The notes beneath the pieces were generated by a model. It was not told the DNA's origin, made no database searches, and saw only the letters and a list, made by a program, of their open reading frames with translations. DNA of 64,000 bases from Mycolicibacterium neoaurum VKM Ac-1815D (lineage in GTDB: Bacteria; Actinomycetota; Actinomycetes; Mycobacteriales; Mycobacteriaceae), in assembly GCF_000317305.3 (NCBI RefSeq), contig NC_023036.2, positions 2,108,001 through 2,172,000 on the forward strand. The letters are read 5' to 3'. The position numbers and the translations under genes were made by a program. Below are positions 17,687-26,597 of this stretch, in pieces (positions within the stretch are counted from its first letter, which is position 1; each line of letters begins with the position of its first letter).

Positions 17687-18897
17687 TGCGCGACACCGTC
17701 ATCTGCGAGCCGGTACGCACACCGATCGGCCGCTACGGCGGGATGTTCGCGGCGCTGACCGCGGTAGATCTCGGTGTCGCCGCACTGCAGGGTCTGCTGG
17801 AACGCACGGGGATCGATCCCGACGATATCGACGATGTCGTGCTGGGGCACTGCTATCCGTCCAGCGAGGCCCCGGCGATCGGTCGCGTGGTGGCCCTCGA
17901 TTCCGGTCTGCCCACCACCGTGCCGGGTATGCAGGTCGACCGTCGTTGCGGATCAGGGCTGCAGGCAGTCATCCAGGCGGCACTGCAAGTCGGCAGTGGC
18001 GGAAGCGATCTGGTGATCGCCGGCGGCGCCGAGTCGATGAGCAACGTGGCCTTCTATTCCACGGATATGCGCTGGGGCGGGTCCCGGGGCGGTATCGCCG
18101 TGCATGACGGCCTGGCTCGCGGCCGGACCACCGCGGGCGGCAGGTTTCATCCCGTGCCCGGCGGCATGCTCGAGACCGCCGAGAATCTGCGCCGCCGCTA
18201 CGGCATCTCGCGGATCGAGCAGGACGAACTCGCGGTCCGCTCACACCAGAACGCCGTCGCCGCCCAAAAAAGCGGGGTGTTGGCCGACGAGATCATCCCG
18301 GTGACGGTTGCCGATCGCTCCGGCGAAAAAGTGATCTCCGTCGACGAACACCCGCGCGCCGATACCTCGCTGGAGAAGCTGAGCACGCTACGCCCCGTGC
18401 TCGGCAAGAATGATCCGGATGCCACCGTCACCGCGGGCAACTCCAGCGGACAGAACGACGCCGCGTCCATGTGCATCGTCACCACACCCGAACGCGCCGC
18501 CGACCTCGGACTCAAACCCCTTGTGCGAATGGTGTCCTGGGCTGTGGCAGGCGTCGGTCCGGACATCATGGGGATAGGGCCCGTGCCGGCGACGGCCCGC
18601 GCCCTTGCCGGCGCCGGCCTGTCGCTCGCACAGATGGACGTGATCGAACTCAACGAGGCATTCGCTGCGCAGGCCCTGGCCTGCACCCGCGAGTGGGAGT
18701 TCGGCCATGCCGACTTCGAGCGCATCAACGTGCGCGGGTCCGGGATCTCGCTGGGACATCCGGTGGGGGCTACCGGCGGCCGGATGCTGGCAACGCTGGC
18801 TCGCGAACTCGAGCGACGGGATGCCCGCTACGGGCTGGAGACCATGTGTATCGGTGGCGGTCAGGGCCTGGCCGCCGTATTCGAACGGACCGCCTGA
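17686..18897 (+). CDS. acetyl-CoA acyltransferase (thiolase)
   Basis: 403-residue thiolase that cleaves 3-ketoacyl-CoA. Catalytic Cys88 in DRRCGSGLQA, the active His in GSGISLGHPVGATGGR, and the second Cys in TMCIGGGQG are all present. GTG 17686 overlaps the stop of the SDR gene by one base (TAGTG), which implies coupled translation. With the flanking SDR and two acyl-CoA dehydrogenases this makes nearly a complete beta-oxidation set; the hydratase step may come from the HtdZ-like protein or elsewhere. Confidence 0.92.
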   Translation: MRDTVICEPVRTPIGRYGGMFAALTAVDLGVAALQGLLERTGIDPDDIDDVVLGHCYPSSEAPAIGRVVALDSGLPTTVPGMQVDRRCGSGLQAVIQAALQVGSGGSDLVIAGGAESMSNVAFYSTDMRWGGSRGGIAVHDGLARGRTTAGGRFHPVPGGMLETAENLRRRYGISRIEQDELAVRSHQNAVAAQKSGVLADEIIPVTVADRSGEKVISVDEHPRADTSLEKLSTLRPVLGKNDPDATVTAGNSSGQNDAASMCIVTTPERAADLGLKPLVRMVSWAVAGVGPDIMGIGPVPATARALAGAGLSLAQMDVIELNEAFAAQALACTREWEFGHADFERINVRGSGISLGHPVGATGGRMLATLARELERRDARYGLETMCIGGGQGLAAVFERTA

Positions 18898-18927
18898 TGA
18901 CCAGTGAGAAGCGAAGTGAGATCGCCC

Positions 18928-20118
18928 ATGACTAAGCTCGCTCAGACCGCCGGACTGACCGACGTCCAGGCCGAGATCATCGCCACCGTGCGCCAATTCG
19001 TGGACAGGGAGATCATCCCGAACGCGCAGGAACTCGAGCACGCGGACACCTATCCGCAGCACATCGTCGACCAGATGCGGGAGATGGGTCTGTTCGGCCT
19101 GATGATCCCCGAGGAGTACGGCGGGCTGGGGGAGTCGCTGCTGACCTACGCGCTGTGCGTGGAAGAACTGGCCCGCGGCTGGATGAGTGTGTCCGGCGTC
19201 ATCAACACACACTTCATCGTCGCCTATATGATCCGCCAGCACGGTACCGAAGCCCAGAAACAGCGGTATCTCCCGCGGATGGCGACCGGAGAGGTCCGTG
19301 GGGCATTCTCCATGTCCGAGCCCGAGCTCGGTTCGGATGTGGCCGCCATCCGCACCAGGGGTGTGCGCGACGGGGACGACTACGTGATCACCGGGCAGAA
19401 GATGTGGCTGACCAACGGCGGCAGCTCGACGCTGGTGGCCGCATTGGTGAAAACCGACGAGGGAGCCGATAAGCCGCACCGCAACCTGACGGCCTTCCTC
19501 ATCGAGAAGCCGGCCGGCTTCGGAGAGGTGATCCCCGGACTGACCATCCCTGGCAAGATCGACAAACTCGGCTACAAGGGCATCGACACCACCGAACTGA
19601 TCTTCGACGGCTACCGGGCTTCGGCCGATGATGTGCTGGGTGCGGCGCCGGGCCGCGGTTTCGTCCAGATGATGGACGGTATCGAAGTCGGCCGAGTGAA
19701 CGTGTCGGCGCGGGCCTGCGGTGTCGGGATCCGGGCCTTCGAGCTGGCGATACGCTATGCCCAGCAACGAGAGACGTTCGGTACACCGATCGCGGGGCAC
19801 CAAGCCATCGCCTTCCAGCTCGCCGAGATGGCGACCAAGGTCGAGGCGGCGCATCTGATGATGGTCAATGCCGCCCGGCTCAAGGACTCGGGCGAGCGAA
19901 ACGACGTGGCCGCCGGCATGGCCAAGTATCTGGCCAGCGAGTTCTGCGCCGAAGTGACCCAGCAGAGCTTCCGGATCCACGGCGGCTACGGCTATTCCAA
20001 GGAGTATGAGATCGAACGGCTGATGCGCGACGCTCCGTTCCTGCTGATCGGTGAGGGCACCAGCGAAATCCAGAAGACCATCATCAGCAAGAATCTGCTC
20101 GATGAGTATCGGCTCTGA
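18928..20118 (+). CDS. acyl-CoA dehydrogenase (FadE family)
   Basis: 396-residue acyl-CoA dehydrogenase, third gene of the operon 30 bp after the thiolase. ATG 18928 is preferred; a GTG at 18904 would add eight residues. Motifs: FSMSEPELGSDVAAIRT, VITGQKMWLTNGG, RETFGTPIAGHQAIAFQLAEM, RIHGGYGYSKEYEIERL and the catalytic-end loop IGEGTSEIQ. It is not the direct neighbour of another dehydrogenase, so it is probably a homotetramer. Its 3' end overlaps the GntR gene by 17 bases. Confidence 0.92.
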   Translation: MTKLAQTAGLTDVQAEIIATVRQFVDREIIPNAQELEHADTYPQHIVDQMREMGLFGLMIPEEYGGLGESLLTYALCVEELARGWMSVSGVINTHFIVAYMIRQHGTEAQKQRYLPRMATGEVRGAFSMSEPELGSDVAAIRTRGVRDGDDYVITGQKMWLTNGGSSTLVAALVKTDEGADKPHRNLTAFLIEKPAGFGEVIPGLTIPGKIDKLGYKGIDTTELIFDGYRASADDVLGAAPGRGFVQMMDGIEVGRVNVSARACGVGIRAFELAIRYAQQRETFGTPIAGHQAIAFQLAEMATKVEAAHLMMVNAARLKDSGERNDVAAGMAKYLASEFCAEVTQQSFRIHGGYGYSKEYEIERLMRDAPFLLIGEGTSEIQKTIISKNLLDEYRL

Positions 20119-20800
20119 CGAACCTGGGTTCGTCGCCCGGCCTCAGCTGTCCGACGATGTCGCGCGGGTGGTACGGAGACGGATCTTCGAGGGCACCTAC
20201 CCGGCCGGTGAATACCTGCGCCTGGACCAGCTGGCCGTCGACCTCGGCATCAGCGTCACCCCGGTGCGGGAAGCGCTGTTGAACCTGCGCGCCGAGGGGC
20301 TGCTTGTCCAGCATCCACGGCGCGGATTCATGGTCGTAAGGTTCACCGCCCGCGATCTCGCCGATGTCGCCGACGTGCAGGCCTACGTCGGCGGTGAACT
20401 TGCGGCGCGGGCAGCCGAAAACATCAGTGCCGAACAACTTTCGGAACTGAAGGCCATTCAGGACAACCTGGAACGTGCCTACCGGGACGCCGACCCGGAC
20501 CGCGCCGTGCGGCTCAACCACGAGTACCACCGGCTGATCAACGTCGCCGCCGACTCGCCGAAGCTCACCCAGTTCATGTCCGGTATCACCCGGTATCAGC
20601 CCGAATCGGTGTTCCCGACCTTGGAGGGGTGGCCGGCGCAGTCCATCAGGGACCACCGTCGGCTGATCGACGCGCTGGAGCGCCGTGATCCGGATGCTGC
20701 CCGGCGGGCGATCGCGGAACATTTCACCGTCGGTGTGGCGCCCTTGACCGAGCACCTGATCGCACGCGGCGTCATCGCCAAGGAGTCAGAGGGCGGCTGA
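20102..20800 (+). CDS. GntR-family regulator, FCD/FadR subfamily
   Basis: 232 residues. N-terminal winged helix-turn-helix (EYLRLDQLAVDLGISVTPVREALLNLRAEGLL) and an all-helical FCD effector domain with the metal-binding Asp/His pattern (NHEYHRLI, later DHRRLIDAL). ATG 20102 lies inside the last codons of the dehydrogenase gene. As the last gene of a beta-oxidation operon it probably senses an acyl-CoA or organic acid and represses the divergent promoter at 16854-16945. Confidence 0.9.
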   Translation: MSIGSDEPGFVARPQLSDDVARVVRRRIFEGTYPAGEYLRLDQLAVDLGISVTPVREALLNLRAEGLLVQHPRRGFMVVRFTARDLADVADVQAYVGGELAARAAENISAEQLSELKAIQDNLERAYRDADPDRAVRLNHEYHRLINVAADSPKLTQFMSGITRYQPESVFPTLEGWPAQSIRDHRRLIDALERRDPDAARRAIAEHFTVGVAPLTEHLIARGVIAKESEGG

Positions 20801-20862
20801 GTGTCTTCGGCGTTGTCGGCCGACCGATCACCGAGGTGTGGGATTGTGCTTACCAACAAGGA

Positions 20863-20903
20863 GGTTGGGTGTGACGCGGTTGGAAGTGACGTGGTTGGGT
20901 GTG
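20863..20903 (+). repeat. short direct repeat before F420-type oxidoreductase gene
   Basis: GGTTGGGTGTG occurs at 20863-20873 and again at 20893-20903, 30 bp apart; GTGACG and GGTTGG are also repeated between them. It may be a tandem duplication of the ribosome-site region. Confidence 0.45.
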
Positions 20904-20918
20904 GCTGAATATGCCTAG
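20871..20918 (+). CDS. possible 15-codon leader ORF coupled to F420-type oxidoreductase
   Basis: GTG 20871 has a near-perfect ribosome site, AAGGAGG at 20858-20864 with 6-base spacing. It encodes MTRLEVTWLGVAEYA and stops at TAG 20916-20918, just past the ATG (20911) of the next gene, whose own ribosome site is poor. Either a translational coupling leader or the remnant of a former start; expression is not demonstrable from sequence. Confidence 0.35.
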   Translation: MTRLEVTWLGVAEYA

Positions 20919-21954
20919 GTCATTGGACGAACTTGGCTACTACCTGCTGGCCGGTGCCGGTGGCGAAGGTCCCGCCACCCTGGTCGACGAGGCCCGGCGC
21001 GGTGAGGAACTGGGGTTCGGTACCGGCTTCATCTCCGAGCGCTGGAACGTCAAGGAAGCGTCGTCGTTGACCGGCGCGGCGTTGGCGGTGACGAGCCGGA
21101 TGCAGATCGCCACTGCCGCCACCAATCACAACACCAGGCATCCGCTGATCACCGGATCGTGGGCCACGACCATGCACCGGTTGTCCGGCGGCCGGTTCAC
21201 CTTGGGCCTGGGCAGGGGAATCGCCGCGCTGTACGGCGCCTTCGGGGTGCCGGCGGTGACCACCGCGCAGATGGAAGACTTCGCCGCGGTGATGCGCCGA
21301 CTCTGGCACGGCGAGCTGATCTTCGACCATGACGGGCCGATCGGACGGTATCCACTGCTGTTCCTCGATGCGGACTTCCGCGAGGACATCAGGCTGGCCA
21401 TCGTCGCCTTCGGGCCGCAGACCCTTGCGTTGGGCGGGCGCGCCTTCGACGACGTCATCCTGCACACGTATTTCACGCCGGAGACGCTGCAGCGCGCAGT
21501 CAAGACGGTCAAGGATGCCGCCGAGCGGGCCGGCCGAGACCCGGCGAGCGTACGGGTGTGGTCGTGTTTCGCGACCGTCGGCGATCACCTGCCCGAAGAG
21601 CTGCGGCTCAAGAAGACCGTGGCGCGTTTGGCTACCTATCTGCAGGGCTACGGAGACCTGCTGGTGAGCACCAACGGCTGGGATCCCGCTGTGCTGCAGC
21701 GCTTTCGCGAGGACACCGTGGTGCAATCCATCGGTGGCGGCATCGATCACAAGGCGACGGCCGAGCAGATCGAACACATCGCCACCTTGATTCCGGACGA
21801 GTGGCTGGAGCCGTCGGCGACCGGAACGGCCCAACAGTGCGTCGACCGGGTCCGCAAGGAGTTCGACTACGGTGCCGATGCGGTGATCATGCACGGCGCG
21901 ACGCCGGATGAGCTGGCCCCGATCGTGCAGGCCTACCGAGCCGCGTCGTCGTGA
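20911..21954 (+). CDS. F420-dependent luciferase-like (LLM) oxidoreductase
   Basis: 347-residue TIM-barrel oxidoreductase of the luciferase-like monooxygenase superfamily, the mycobacterial group that uses coenzyme F420. Visible family features: GEELGFGTGFISERW near the N-terminus, IATAATNHNTRHP, MHRLSGGRFTLGLGRG (substrate/cofactor strand) and GTAQQCVDRVRKEFDYGADAV near the C-terminus. ATG 20911 is chosen, with a possible GTG at 20899. Substrate unknown. It reads toward cstA/ybdD, and a shared hairpin lies between. Confidence 0.85.
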   Translation: MPRSLDELGYYLLAGAGGEGPATLVDEARRGEELGFGTGFISERWNVKEASSLTGAALAVTSRMQIATAATNHNTRHPLITGSWATTMHRLSGGRFTLGLGRGIAALYGAFGVPAVTTAQMEDFAAVMRRLWHGELIFDHDGPIGRYPLLFLDADFREDIRLAIVAFGPQTLALGGRAFDDVILHTYFTPETLQRAVKTVKDAAERAGRDPASVRVWSCFATVGDHLPEELRLKKTVARLATYLQGYGDLLVSTNGWDPAVLQRFREDTVVQSIGGGIDHKATAEQIEHIATLIPDEWLEPSATGTAQQCVDRVRKEFDYGADAVIMHGATPDELAPIVQAYRAASS

Positions 21955-21956
21955 TG

Positions 21957-21997
21957 TGAGGAGTCTGCGCCGCACTCATCGCGGCCGGGACTCCTCA
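21957..21997. terminator. bidirectional hairpin between convergent genes
   Basis: TGAGGAGTC (21957-21965) pairs with GACTCCTCA (21989-21997), 9 bp, in the gap between the F420-type gene and the leftward ybdD gene. Confidence 0.55.
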
Positions 21998-22008
21998 GAT
22001 CGCAGTGC

Positions 22009-22200
22009 TCAGCAGCAGCGCGACTGCGGATTGGACTCGGTGGCCGCATGCCGCATCCGCCAGTACTGCCGCTCGGTCGGCACCGGCGCCCCGGGATGCC
22101 GAAGCGCGAGATGCTCGACGTAGCGGCGGTAGTGATTATCGCCCATCAATGATGACCAGTACCAACCGATCTGGCGTGCGACGGTGCGAGCTCGTCCCAT
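22009..22200 (-). CDS. YbdD/YjiX-family small partner of CstA
   Basis: 63-residue protein read from ATG 22200, overlapping the last 55 bases of cstA in another frame. It carries the family signature: GDNHYRRYVEHLALRHPG, then PTERQYWRMRH and the invariant C-terminal RCC. YbdD/YjiX proteins are encoded directly after CstA/BtsT peptide-pyruvate transporters in many bacteria and are needed with them, though their exact role is not settled. The long overlap implies translational coupling. Confidence 0.85.
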   Translation of the reverse strand: MGRARTVARQIGWYWSSLMGDNHYRRYVEHLALRHPGAPVPTERQYWRMRHAATESNPQSRCC

Positions 22201-24434
22201 TCTTTCTGCACCTCCTTCTCGGCATCGGTGGCGAGGAGTCCGGACGGCGCGAAGATGCGGGAGGGCACCGCGTCGTCCTCGGTGAGCGGACGACCCGCGC
22301 CGCGGATCGACCTGAGCGCCATGACGACGCCTGCGGCGACCACGATGATCACCAGGACCGCGAAGACGATCGAGAGCGTGCCCTGGATGAACGTGTTGCG
22401 GATGACGGCATCGATCTGACCGGCGTCCTTCGCGGCACCGAACGCCGTCTTGCCGGCGTCCTTGGCGTCGCGGTACTGGAAATGCTGCGTCCAGTAGCCG
22501 ACCTTCGGGTCGCCGGAGAAGATCTTCTGCCAGGACGCCGTCATGGTCACCACGAGATCCCAGGCCAGCGGAATGCCGGGTATCCACGCCCATTTGAGCA
22601 GTCCGCGCTTGATGATCACCACCGTGACGACGGTCAGCGCGATGGCCGCCAACAACTGGTTGGCGATGCCGAACAGTGGGAAGAGCGTGTTGATGCCGCC
22701 GAGTGGGTCGGTGACACCCATCAGCAGGATGCTGCCCCAGGCGAGCACCACGACCAGACTGCAGATCCAGGCGCCGACCCGCCAACTGGGGTTCTGCAGC
22801 TTCTTGAGCGGCCCGCCGAGGTTGCCCAGCGCATCCGACAGCATGAAGCGGGCCACCCGGGTCCCGGCGTCGACGGTGGTGAGGATGAACAGGGCCTCGA
22901 ACATGATCGCGAAGTGGTACCAGAACGCCTTGAGGCTCTGTCCGCCGAAGACCTGGTGCAGCACCTCGGACATGCCGAAAGCCAGCGTCGGGGCGCCGCC
23001 GGTGCGCGACACGATCGACTCTTCGCCGACGCTCTGGGCGGCACCGGTGATCTCCTCGGCGGTGATATCGGCCCCGGACAAGCCGAGTCCGTTGACGTAA
23101 TCGGCCGCGGTTTGGGCGGTGGCACCGGTAGACGCGGCCGGCGCGTTCATGACGAAGTACAGGTGCTGGTTGAGGATTGCGGCGGTGATGAGCGCCATGA
23201 TCGCGACGAACGACTCGGTGAGCATGCCGCCGTAGCCGATCAGGCGCATCTGGCTTTCCTTCTCCAGCAGCTTCGGCGTGGTGCCGGAGGAGATCAGCGC
23301 GTGGAAGCCCGATAGTGCGCCGCAGGCGATGGTGATGAACAGGAACGGGAACAGGGAACCGGCGAACACGGGTCCGGTACCGCTGGTGGCGAATGACGAT
23401 ATCGCCGGTGCCTCCATGATCGGGCGGGCGACCAGGATGCCCACTGCGAGCAGGGCAATGGTGCCGACCTTCATGAATGTCGAGAGGTAGTCGCGCGGGG
23501 CCAGCAGCAACCACACCGGGAGCACCGAGGCGGCCAGGCCGTAGATGATGATGCACCACGACAGCGTCACCTTGGACAGGGTGAACCAGTCGGTGCCCCA
23601 TTGTGTTTCGGCCACCCACCCGCCGGACACGACCGCGAGCAGCAGCAGTGCCACACCGATCAGCGATACCTCAGATACCCGGCCGGGCCGCAGGAACCGC
23701 AGGTACAGGCCCATGAAGATGGCGATCGGGATGGTCATGGCGATGGAGAAGACGCCCCACGGGCTCTCGGCCAGCGCATTCACCACGACCAGCGCCAGGA
23801 CCGCCAGCAGTATCACCATGATGACCAGCACGCCGACGATCGCCGCGGCGCCGCCCACCACGCCGAGTTCGTCCTTGGCCATCTGTCCCAGTGACCTGCC
23901 CCGCCTGCGCACCGAGATCGACAGCACCAGGTAGTCCTGCACGCACCCGGCGACCAACGCGCCGATGATGATCCAGATGGTGCCCGGCAGATAACCCATC
24001 TGCATGGCCAGCACCGGACCGACCAGCGGACCGGCGCCGGCGATGGCGGCGAAGTGGTGGCCGAACAGCACCCGCCGGTCGGTGGGCATGTAGTCGGTGC
24101 CGTTCTCGAACACCTCGGCGGGGGTGGCGTGATCGTCGCGCGGTATGACGATCTTCATCTCGATGAGACGGGCGTAGAAGCGGTAACCGATGACATAGGT
24201 GCACACCGCTGCGATGACGAACCAGACCGCGTTCACTGTTTCGCCACGGAAGAAGGCGATGATCGCCCACGCGAGCGCGCCCAGCACCGCCACCGCCGCG
24301 AAGATGATCTTGTGCTTGGTGGTGATCGGGGAGCGATCGACGATCGCCACCGGCGGCAGGTTCGTGTCGGTTCGGACGTAGGTGATGTCGCCGCGGGTGT
24401 CCTCGGTCAGATCGGGGGCAGTCGGTGATCCCAT
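22146..24434 (-). CDS. cstA: carbon starvation protein A, peptide/pyruvate transporter
   Basis: 762-residue polytopic membrane protein with roughly 16-18 hydrophobic segments. Family motifs: RDDHATPAEVFENGTDYMPTD is near residue 100, then VLFGHHFAAIAGAGPLVGP (the classic CstA signature) and SGTTPKLLEKESQ. CstA/BtsT proteins are proton-coupled importers of pyruvate and are linked to peptide uptake during starvation. It follows ligB by 46 bp on the same strand, the Rv3062-Rv3063 neighbourhood, and is followed by ybdD. Confidence 0.95.
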   Translation of the reverse strand: MGSPTAPDLTEDTRGDITYVRTDTNLPPVAIVDRSPITTKHKIIFAAVAVLGALAWAIIAFFRGETVNAVWFVIAAVCTYVIGYRFYARLIEMKIVIPRDDHATPAEVFENGTDYMPTDRRVLFGHHFAAIAGAGPLVGPVLAMQMGYLPGTIWIIIGALVAGCVQDYLVLSISVRRRGRSLGQMAKDELGVVGGAAAIVGVLVIMVILLAVLALVVVNALAESPWGVFSIAMTIPIAIFMGLYLRFLRPGRVSEVSLIGVALLLLAVVSGGWVAETQWGTDWFTLSKVTLSWCIIIYGLAASVLPVWLLLAPRDYLSTFMKVGTIALLAVGILVARPIMEAPAISSFATSGTGPVFAGSLFPFLFITIACGALSGFHALISSGTTPKLLEKESQMRLIGYGGMLTESFVAIMALITAAILNQHLYFVMNAPAASTGATAQTAADYVNGLGLSGADITAEEITGAAQSVGEESIVSRTGGAPTLAFGMSEVLHQVFGGQSLKAFWYHFAIMFEALFILTTVDAGTRVARFMLSDALGNLGGPLKKLQNPSWRVGAWICSLVVVLAWGSILLMGVTDPLGGINTLFPLFGIANQLLAAIALTVVTVVIIKRGLLKWAWIPGIPLAWDLVVTMTASWQKIFSGDPKVGYWTQHFQYRDAKDAGKTAFGAAKDAGQIDAVIRNTFIQGTLSIVFAVLVIIVVAAGVVMALRSIRGAGRPLTEDDAVPSRIFAPSGLLATDAEKEVQKEWDELAPSHARSVGTGHH

Positions 24435-24480
24435 GGGGTCGATCCTTGCACCGCGTCAGGACGACGTTGGGGACTTTCCC

Positions 24481-26001
24481 TCAACCGCTGCGTTCGAACA
24501 GTTCACGCACGGTGTGCACCGTGTCGGCCTGCGCGGCGGGCTTGTCGTCCCGGTAGCGCACGACGCGCGCGAACCGCAGGGCCATCCCAGCCGGGTAGCG
24601 CGAGGACGCCTGGACACCGTCGATCGCGATCTCGACGACCTGCTCGGGCCGCACCCGCACCACGCCGCCGTCGGTGCCCTCGACCGCCAGCTCGGTGAAG
24701 CGCCTCGTCTGCCAGGCCAGCATCTCGTCGGTCATTCCCTTGAATGTCTTGCCCAACATCACGAATTCGCCGGTGTCCGGGTCGCGGGCACCGAGATGAA
24801 TGTTGGACAACGTGCCGGTGCGCCGCCCGGAGCCCCATTCGACCGCCAGCACCACCAGATCCAGGGTGTGCACCGGCTTGACCTTCAACCAGCCGGACCC
24901 GCGGCGGCCCGCCTCATACGGTGCGCGCGGCGCCTTGGCCATCACACCCTCATGGCCCGCGGCCAGCGTCGTCTCCAGGAACGCGTGCGCGGCGGCCGGG
25001 TCGGTGGTGACCAGTCGCTGCATCCGTTGCGCCGCCGGCACCACCTCATCCAGCGCGGCCATCCGGTCGGTCAGCGGCAGATCCAACAGATCGACACCAT
25101 CGCGGTGCAGCAGATCGAAGAAGAACACCGACAGCGGCTCCGCACGCGCGGCCGCCGAGCGGCTGCCGAAGCGGGAAGCGGTCACCTGGAAGCGATGCGG
25201 ACGCCCGTCGGGCCGCAGCGCGATGGCTTCGGCATCGGCGATGAGGTCGGTGACCGGCAGCGCGAGCGCGGCGTCGACCACCTCGGGCAACCGCTCGGTG
25301 ACATCGTCGAGCGTCCGGGTGTAGATCGTGACCCGGTCTCCGGCGCGGTGGATCTGCACCCGCGCGCCGTCCAGCTTCGTCTCGAAGGCGGCCTCGCCGT
25401 CAAGTTTGTCCAGAGCCTCGGCGACACCTGTCGCCGTTTGGGCCAGCATGGGGGAGACCGGCCGTCCGACGCGCAGGGTGAAGCGGCCGATATCGCCATC
25501 GGTGATCGCCGAGACCGCGACCGCGGAAAGATCCCCGGCCAGCATGGCGGCGCGGCGGACCGCCGCGGCGGGTAAGCCGGCGGCCTTGGCGACCGCATCG
25601 GCCATCACTCCGGCGAGCGCGCCCTGGCGCAGCTCCCCGGACAACAACCTACGCAGGAATTGCTGTTCGGTCTCGGTGGCGGCGGCGAACAGGTCCAGCA
25701 CCCGCTGGGCCCGCCGCCCCTTGGACCCCTTTCCTGCGATGTCTTTGATCTCGGTCAGCATGGCGTGCACCGCGGCGACGGTCAGCGTGGCATCGCCGGC
25801 CGGTGGGGGCAGATCGCGCAGACCCGCCCACCCGACGCCGATCTGGCGCTGGGGCAGTTCGCCGGACAACCAGGTCACCACGACGGAGATCTCATCCGGG
25901 TCTACGCGTCGCAGTGCTGCGGCGACCAAGCCGACCTTGGCCGTCCGCGACGATGTCGCACCGATATCGTCCGACGCGGCGGCGATCTCTGCGAGTTGCA
26001 C
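24481..26001 (-). CDS. ligB: ATP-dependent DNA ligase B
   Basis: 506 residues (Rv3062 LigB is 507). N-terminal DNA-binding domain to about 200, then the nucleotidyltransferase domain with catalytic Lys209 in [12 protein letters not shown] (motif I, KxDGxR), motif [15 protein letters not shown], motif [11 protein letters not shown] and motif V SGWLKVKP, then an OB fold. It seals nicks with ATP; mycobacterial LigB is non-essential. Start is GTG 26001. Its 5' end faces a 148-bp divergent promoter region shared with the split-barrel flavin gene. Confidence 0.95.
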   Translation of the reverse strand: MQLAEIAAASDDIGATSSRTAKVGLVAAALRRVDPDEISVVVTWLSGELPQRQIGVGWAGLRDLPPPAGDATLTVAAVHAMLTEIKDIAGKGSKGRRAQRVLDLFAAATETEQQFLRRLLSGELRQGALAGVMADAVAKAAGLPAAAVRRAAMLAGDLSAVAVSAITDGDIGRFTLRVGRPVSPMLAQTATGVAEALDKLDGEAAFETKLDGARVQIHRAGDRVTIYTRTLDDVTERLPEVVDAALALPVTDLIADAEAIALRPDGRPHRFQVTASRFGSRSAAARAEPLSVFFFDLLHRDGVDLLDLPLTDRMAALDEVVPAAQRMQRLVTTDPAAAHAFLETTLAAGHEGVMAKAPRAPYEAGRRGSGWLKVKPVHTLDLVVLAVEWGSGRRTGTLSNIHLGARDPDTGEFVMLGKTFKGMTDEMLAWQTRRFTELAVEGTDGGVVRVRPEQVVEIAIDGVQASSRYPAGMALRFARVVRYRDDKPAAQADTVHTVRELFERSG

Positions 26002-26061
26002 GGTCCCAGGCTGCCATCCGGTACCGACAGGTCAGCGAGCCGATCGGCAGCGGTGGTCGGA

Positions 26062-26081
26062 CCGATGACATAAGGCCCTGT
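26062..26081 (+). promoter_or_regulatory. weak DosR-type box
   Basis: Compared with the DosR consensus (TTSGGGACTWWAGTCCCSAA) the site matches 11 of 20 bases, including 10 of 12 in the core GACATAAGGCCC. It is 69 bases upstream of the flavin split-barrel gene in the same cluster as a DosR homologue. Confidence 0.35.
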
Positions 26082-26109
26082 TCGCGGGCAGTGTCGCCGA
26101 GCGACAATG

Positions 26110-26137
26110 CTCGTGGCAGCCGGGCGGCTGCCACGAG
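26110..26137 (+). promoter_or_regulatory. 12-bp hairpin overlapping a ribosome binding site
   Basis: CTCGTGGCAGCC (26110-26121) and GGCTGCCACGAG (26126-26137) form a perfect stem with a GGGC loop. The 3' arm covers the first bases of GAGGAG (26135-26140), the ribosome site for ATG 26150. An upstream CGAGC (26098-26102) can pair with GCTCG (26109-26113) and would open the stem base. It may act as an RNA switch, or as a DNA operator. Confidence 0.5.
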
Positions 26138-26149
26138 GAGGTGGCCACG

Positions 26150-26590
26150 ATGTCGCACAGTCAGTCCCACGCCCAGCAACTCGACGTTCTCAACCGCAGG
26201 CAGTGCCTGGACCGGTTACAACAGGTCCGCGTCGGCCGGTTGGTGTTCACCGAAGACGGCCTTCCGGCGATCCACCCGGTCAACTTCCGGCTTTGGCAGG
26301 AGGATGTGGTCTTCCGGGTCGCCGGCGGGGCGAAGCTGGCGGCCGCCGCCACCCATCAGGCGGTGGCGTTCGAGGCCGATGAACTCGATCCGGATCTGCG
26401 CAGCGGGTGGAGCGTCACCGTGGTCGGCACCGCGGAGCCGATCACCGCGATCGACGACCTGGTCGAGGTCGCGGGCACATTCGTCGAACCGTGGGTGCAG
26501 GGCCGGCGCGATCATTTCATCCGGATCAGGACCGAGCGGATCACCGGCAGACAGATCCTCGACGACACCGGCCCGCAGTACCGGCCATGA
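26150..26590 (+). CDS. pyridoxamine-5'-phosphate-oxidase-like FMN/F420 split-barrel protein
   Basis: 146 residues. The [20 protein letters not shown] strand pair and the [16 protein letters not shown] segment are typical of the split-barrel flavin-binding family common in the M. tuberculosis DosR regulon (Rv3129-type). ATG 26150 is chosen with GAGGAG at 26135-26140; GTG 26141 is too close to that site. It is 7 bp before the DosR-like regulator and presumably co-transcribed. Substrate unknown. Its ribosome site is masked by a 12-bp hairpin. Confidence 0.82.
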   Translation: MSHSQSHAQQLDVLNRRQCLDRLQQVRVGRLVFTEDGLPAIHPVNFRLWQEDVVFRVAGGAKLAAAATHQAVAFEADELDPDLRSGWSVTVVGTAEPITAIDDLVEVAGTFVEPWVQGRRDHFIRIRTERITGRQILDDTGPQYRP

Positions 26591-26597
26591 TGGGGCC

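Noticed and set aside
22265..23315. Long open frame antisense to cstA (part of 22005-23315, + strand)
   Set aside because: Arg/Asp/Gln-rich composition typical of a shadow frame opposite a GC-rich gene; cstA on the other strand is certain.
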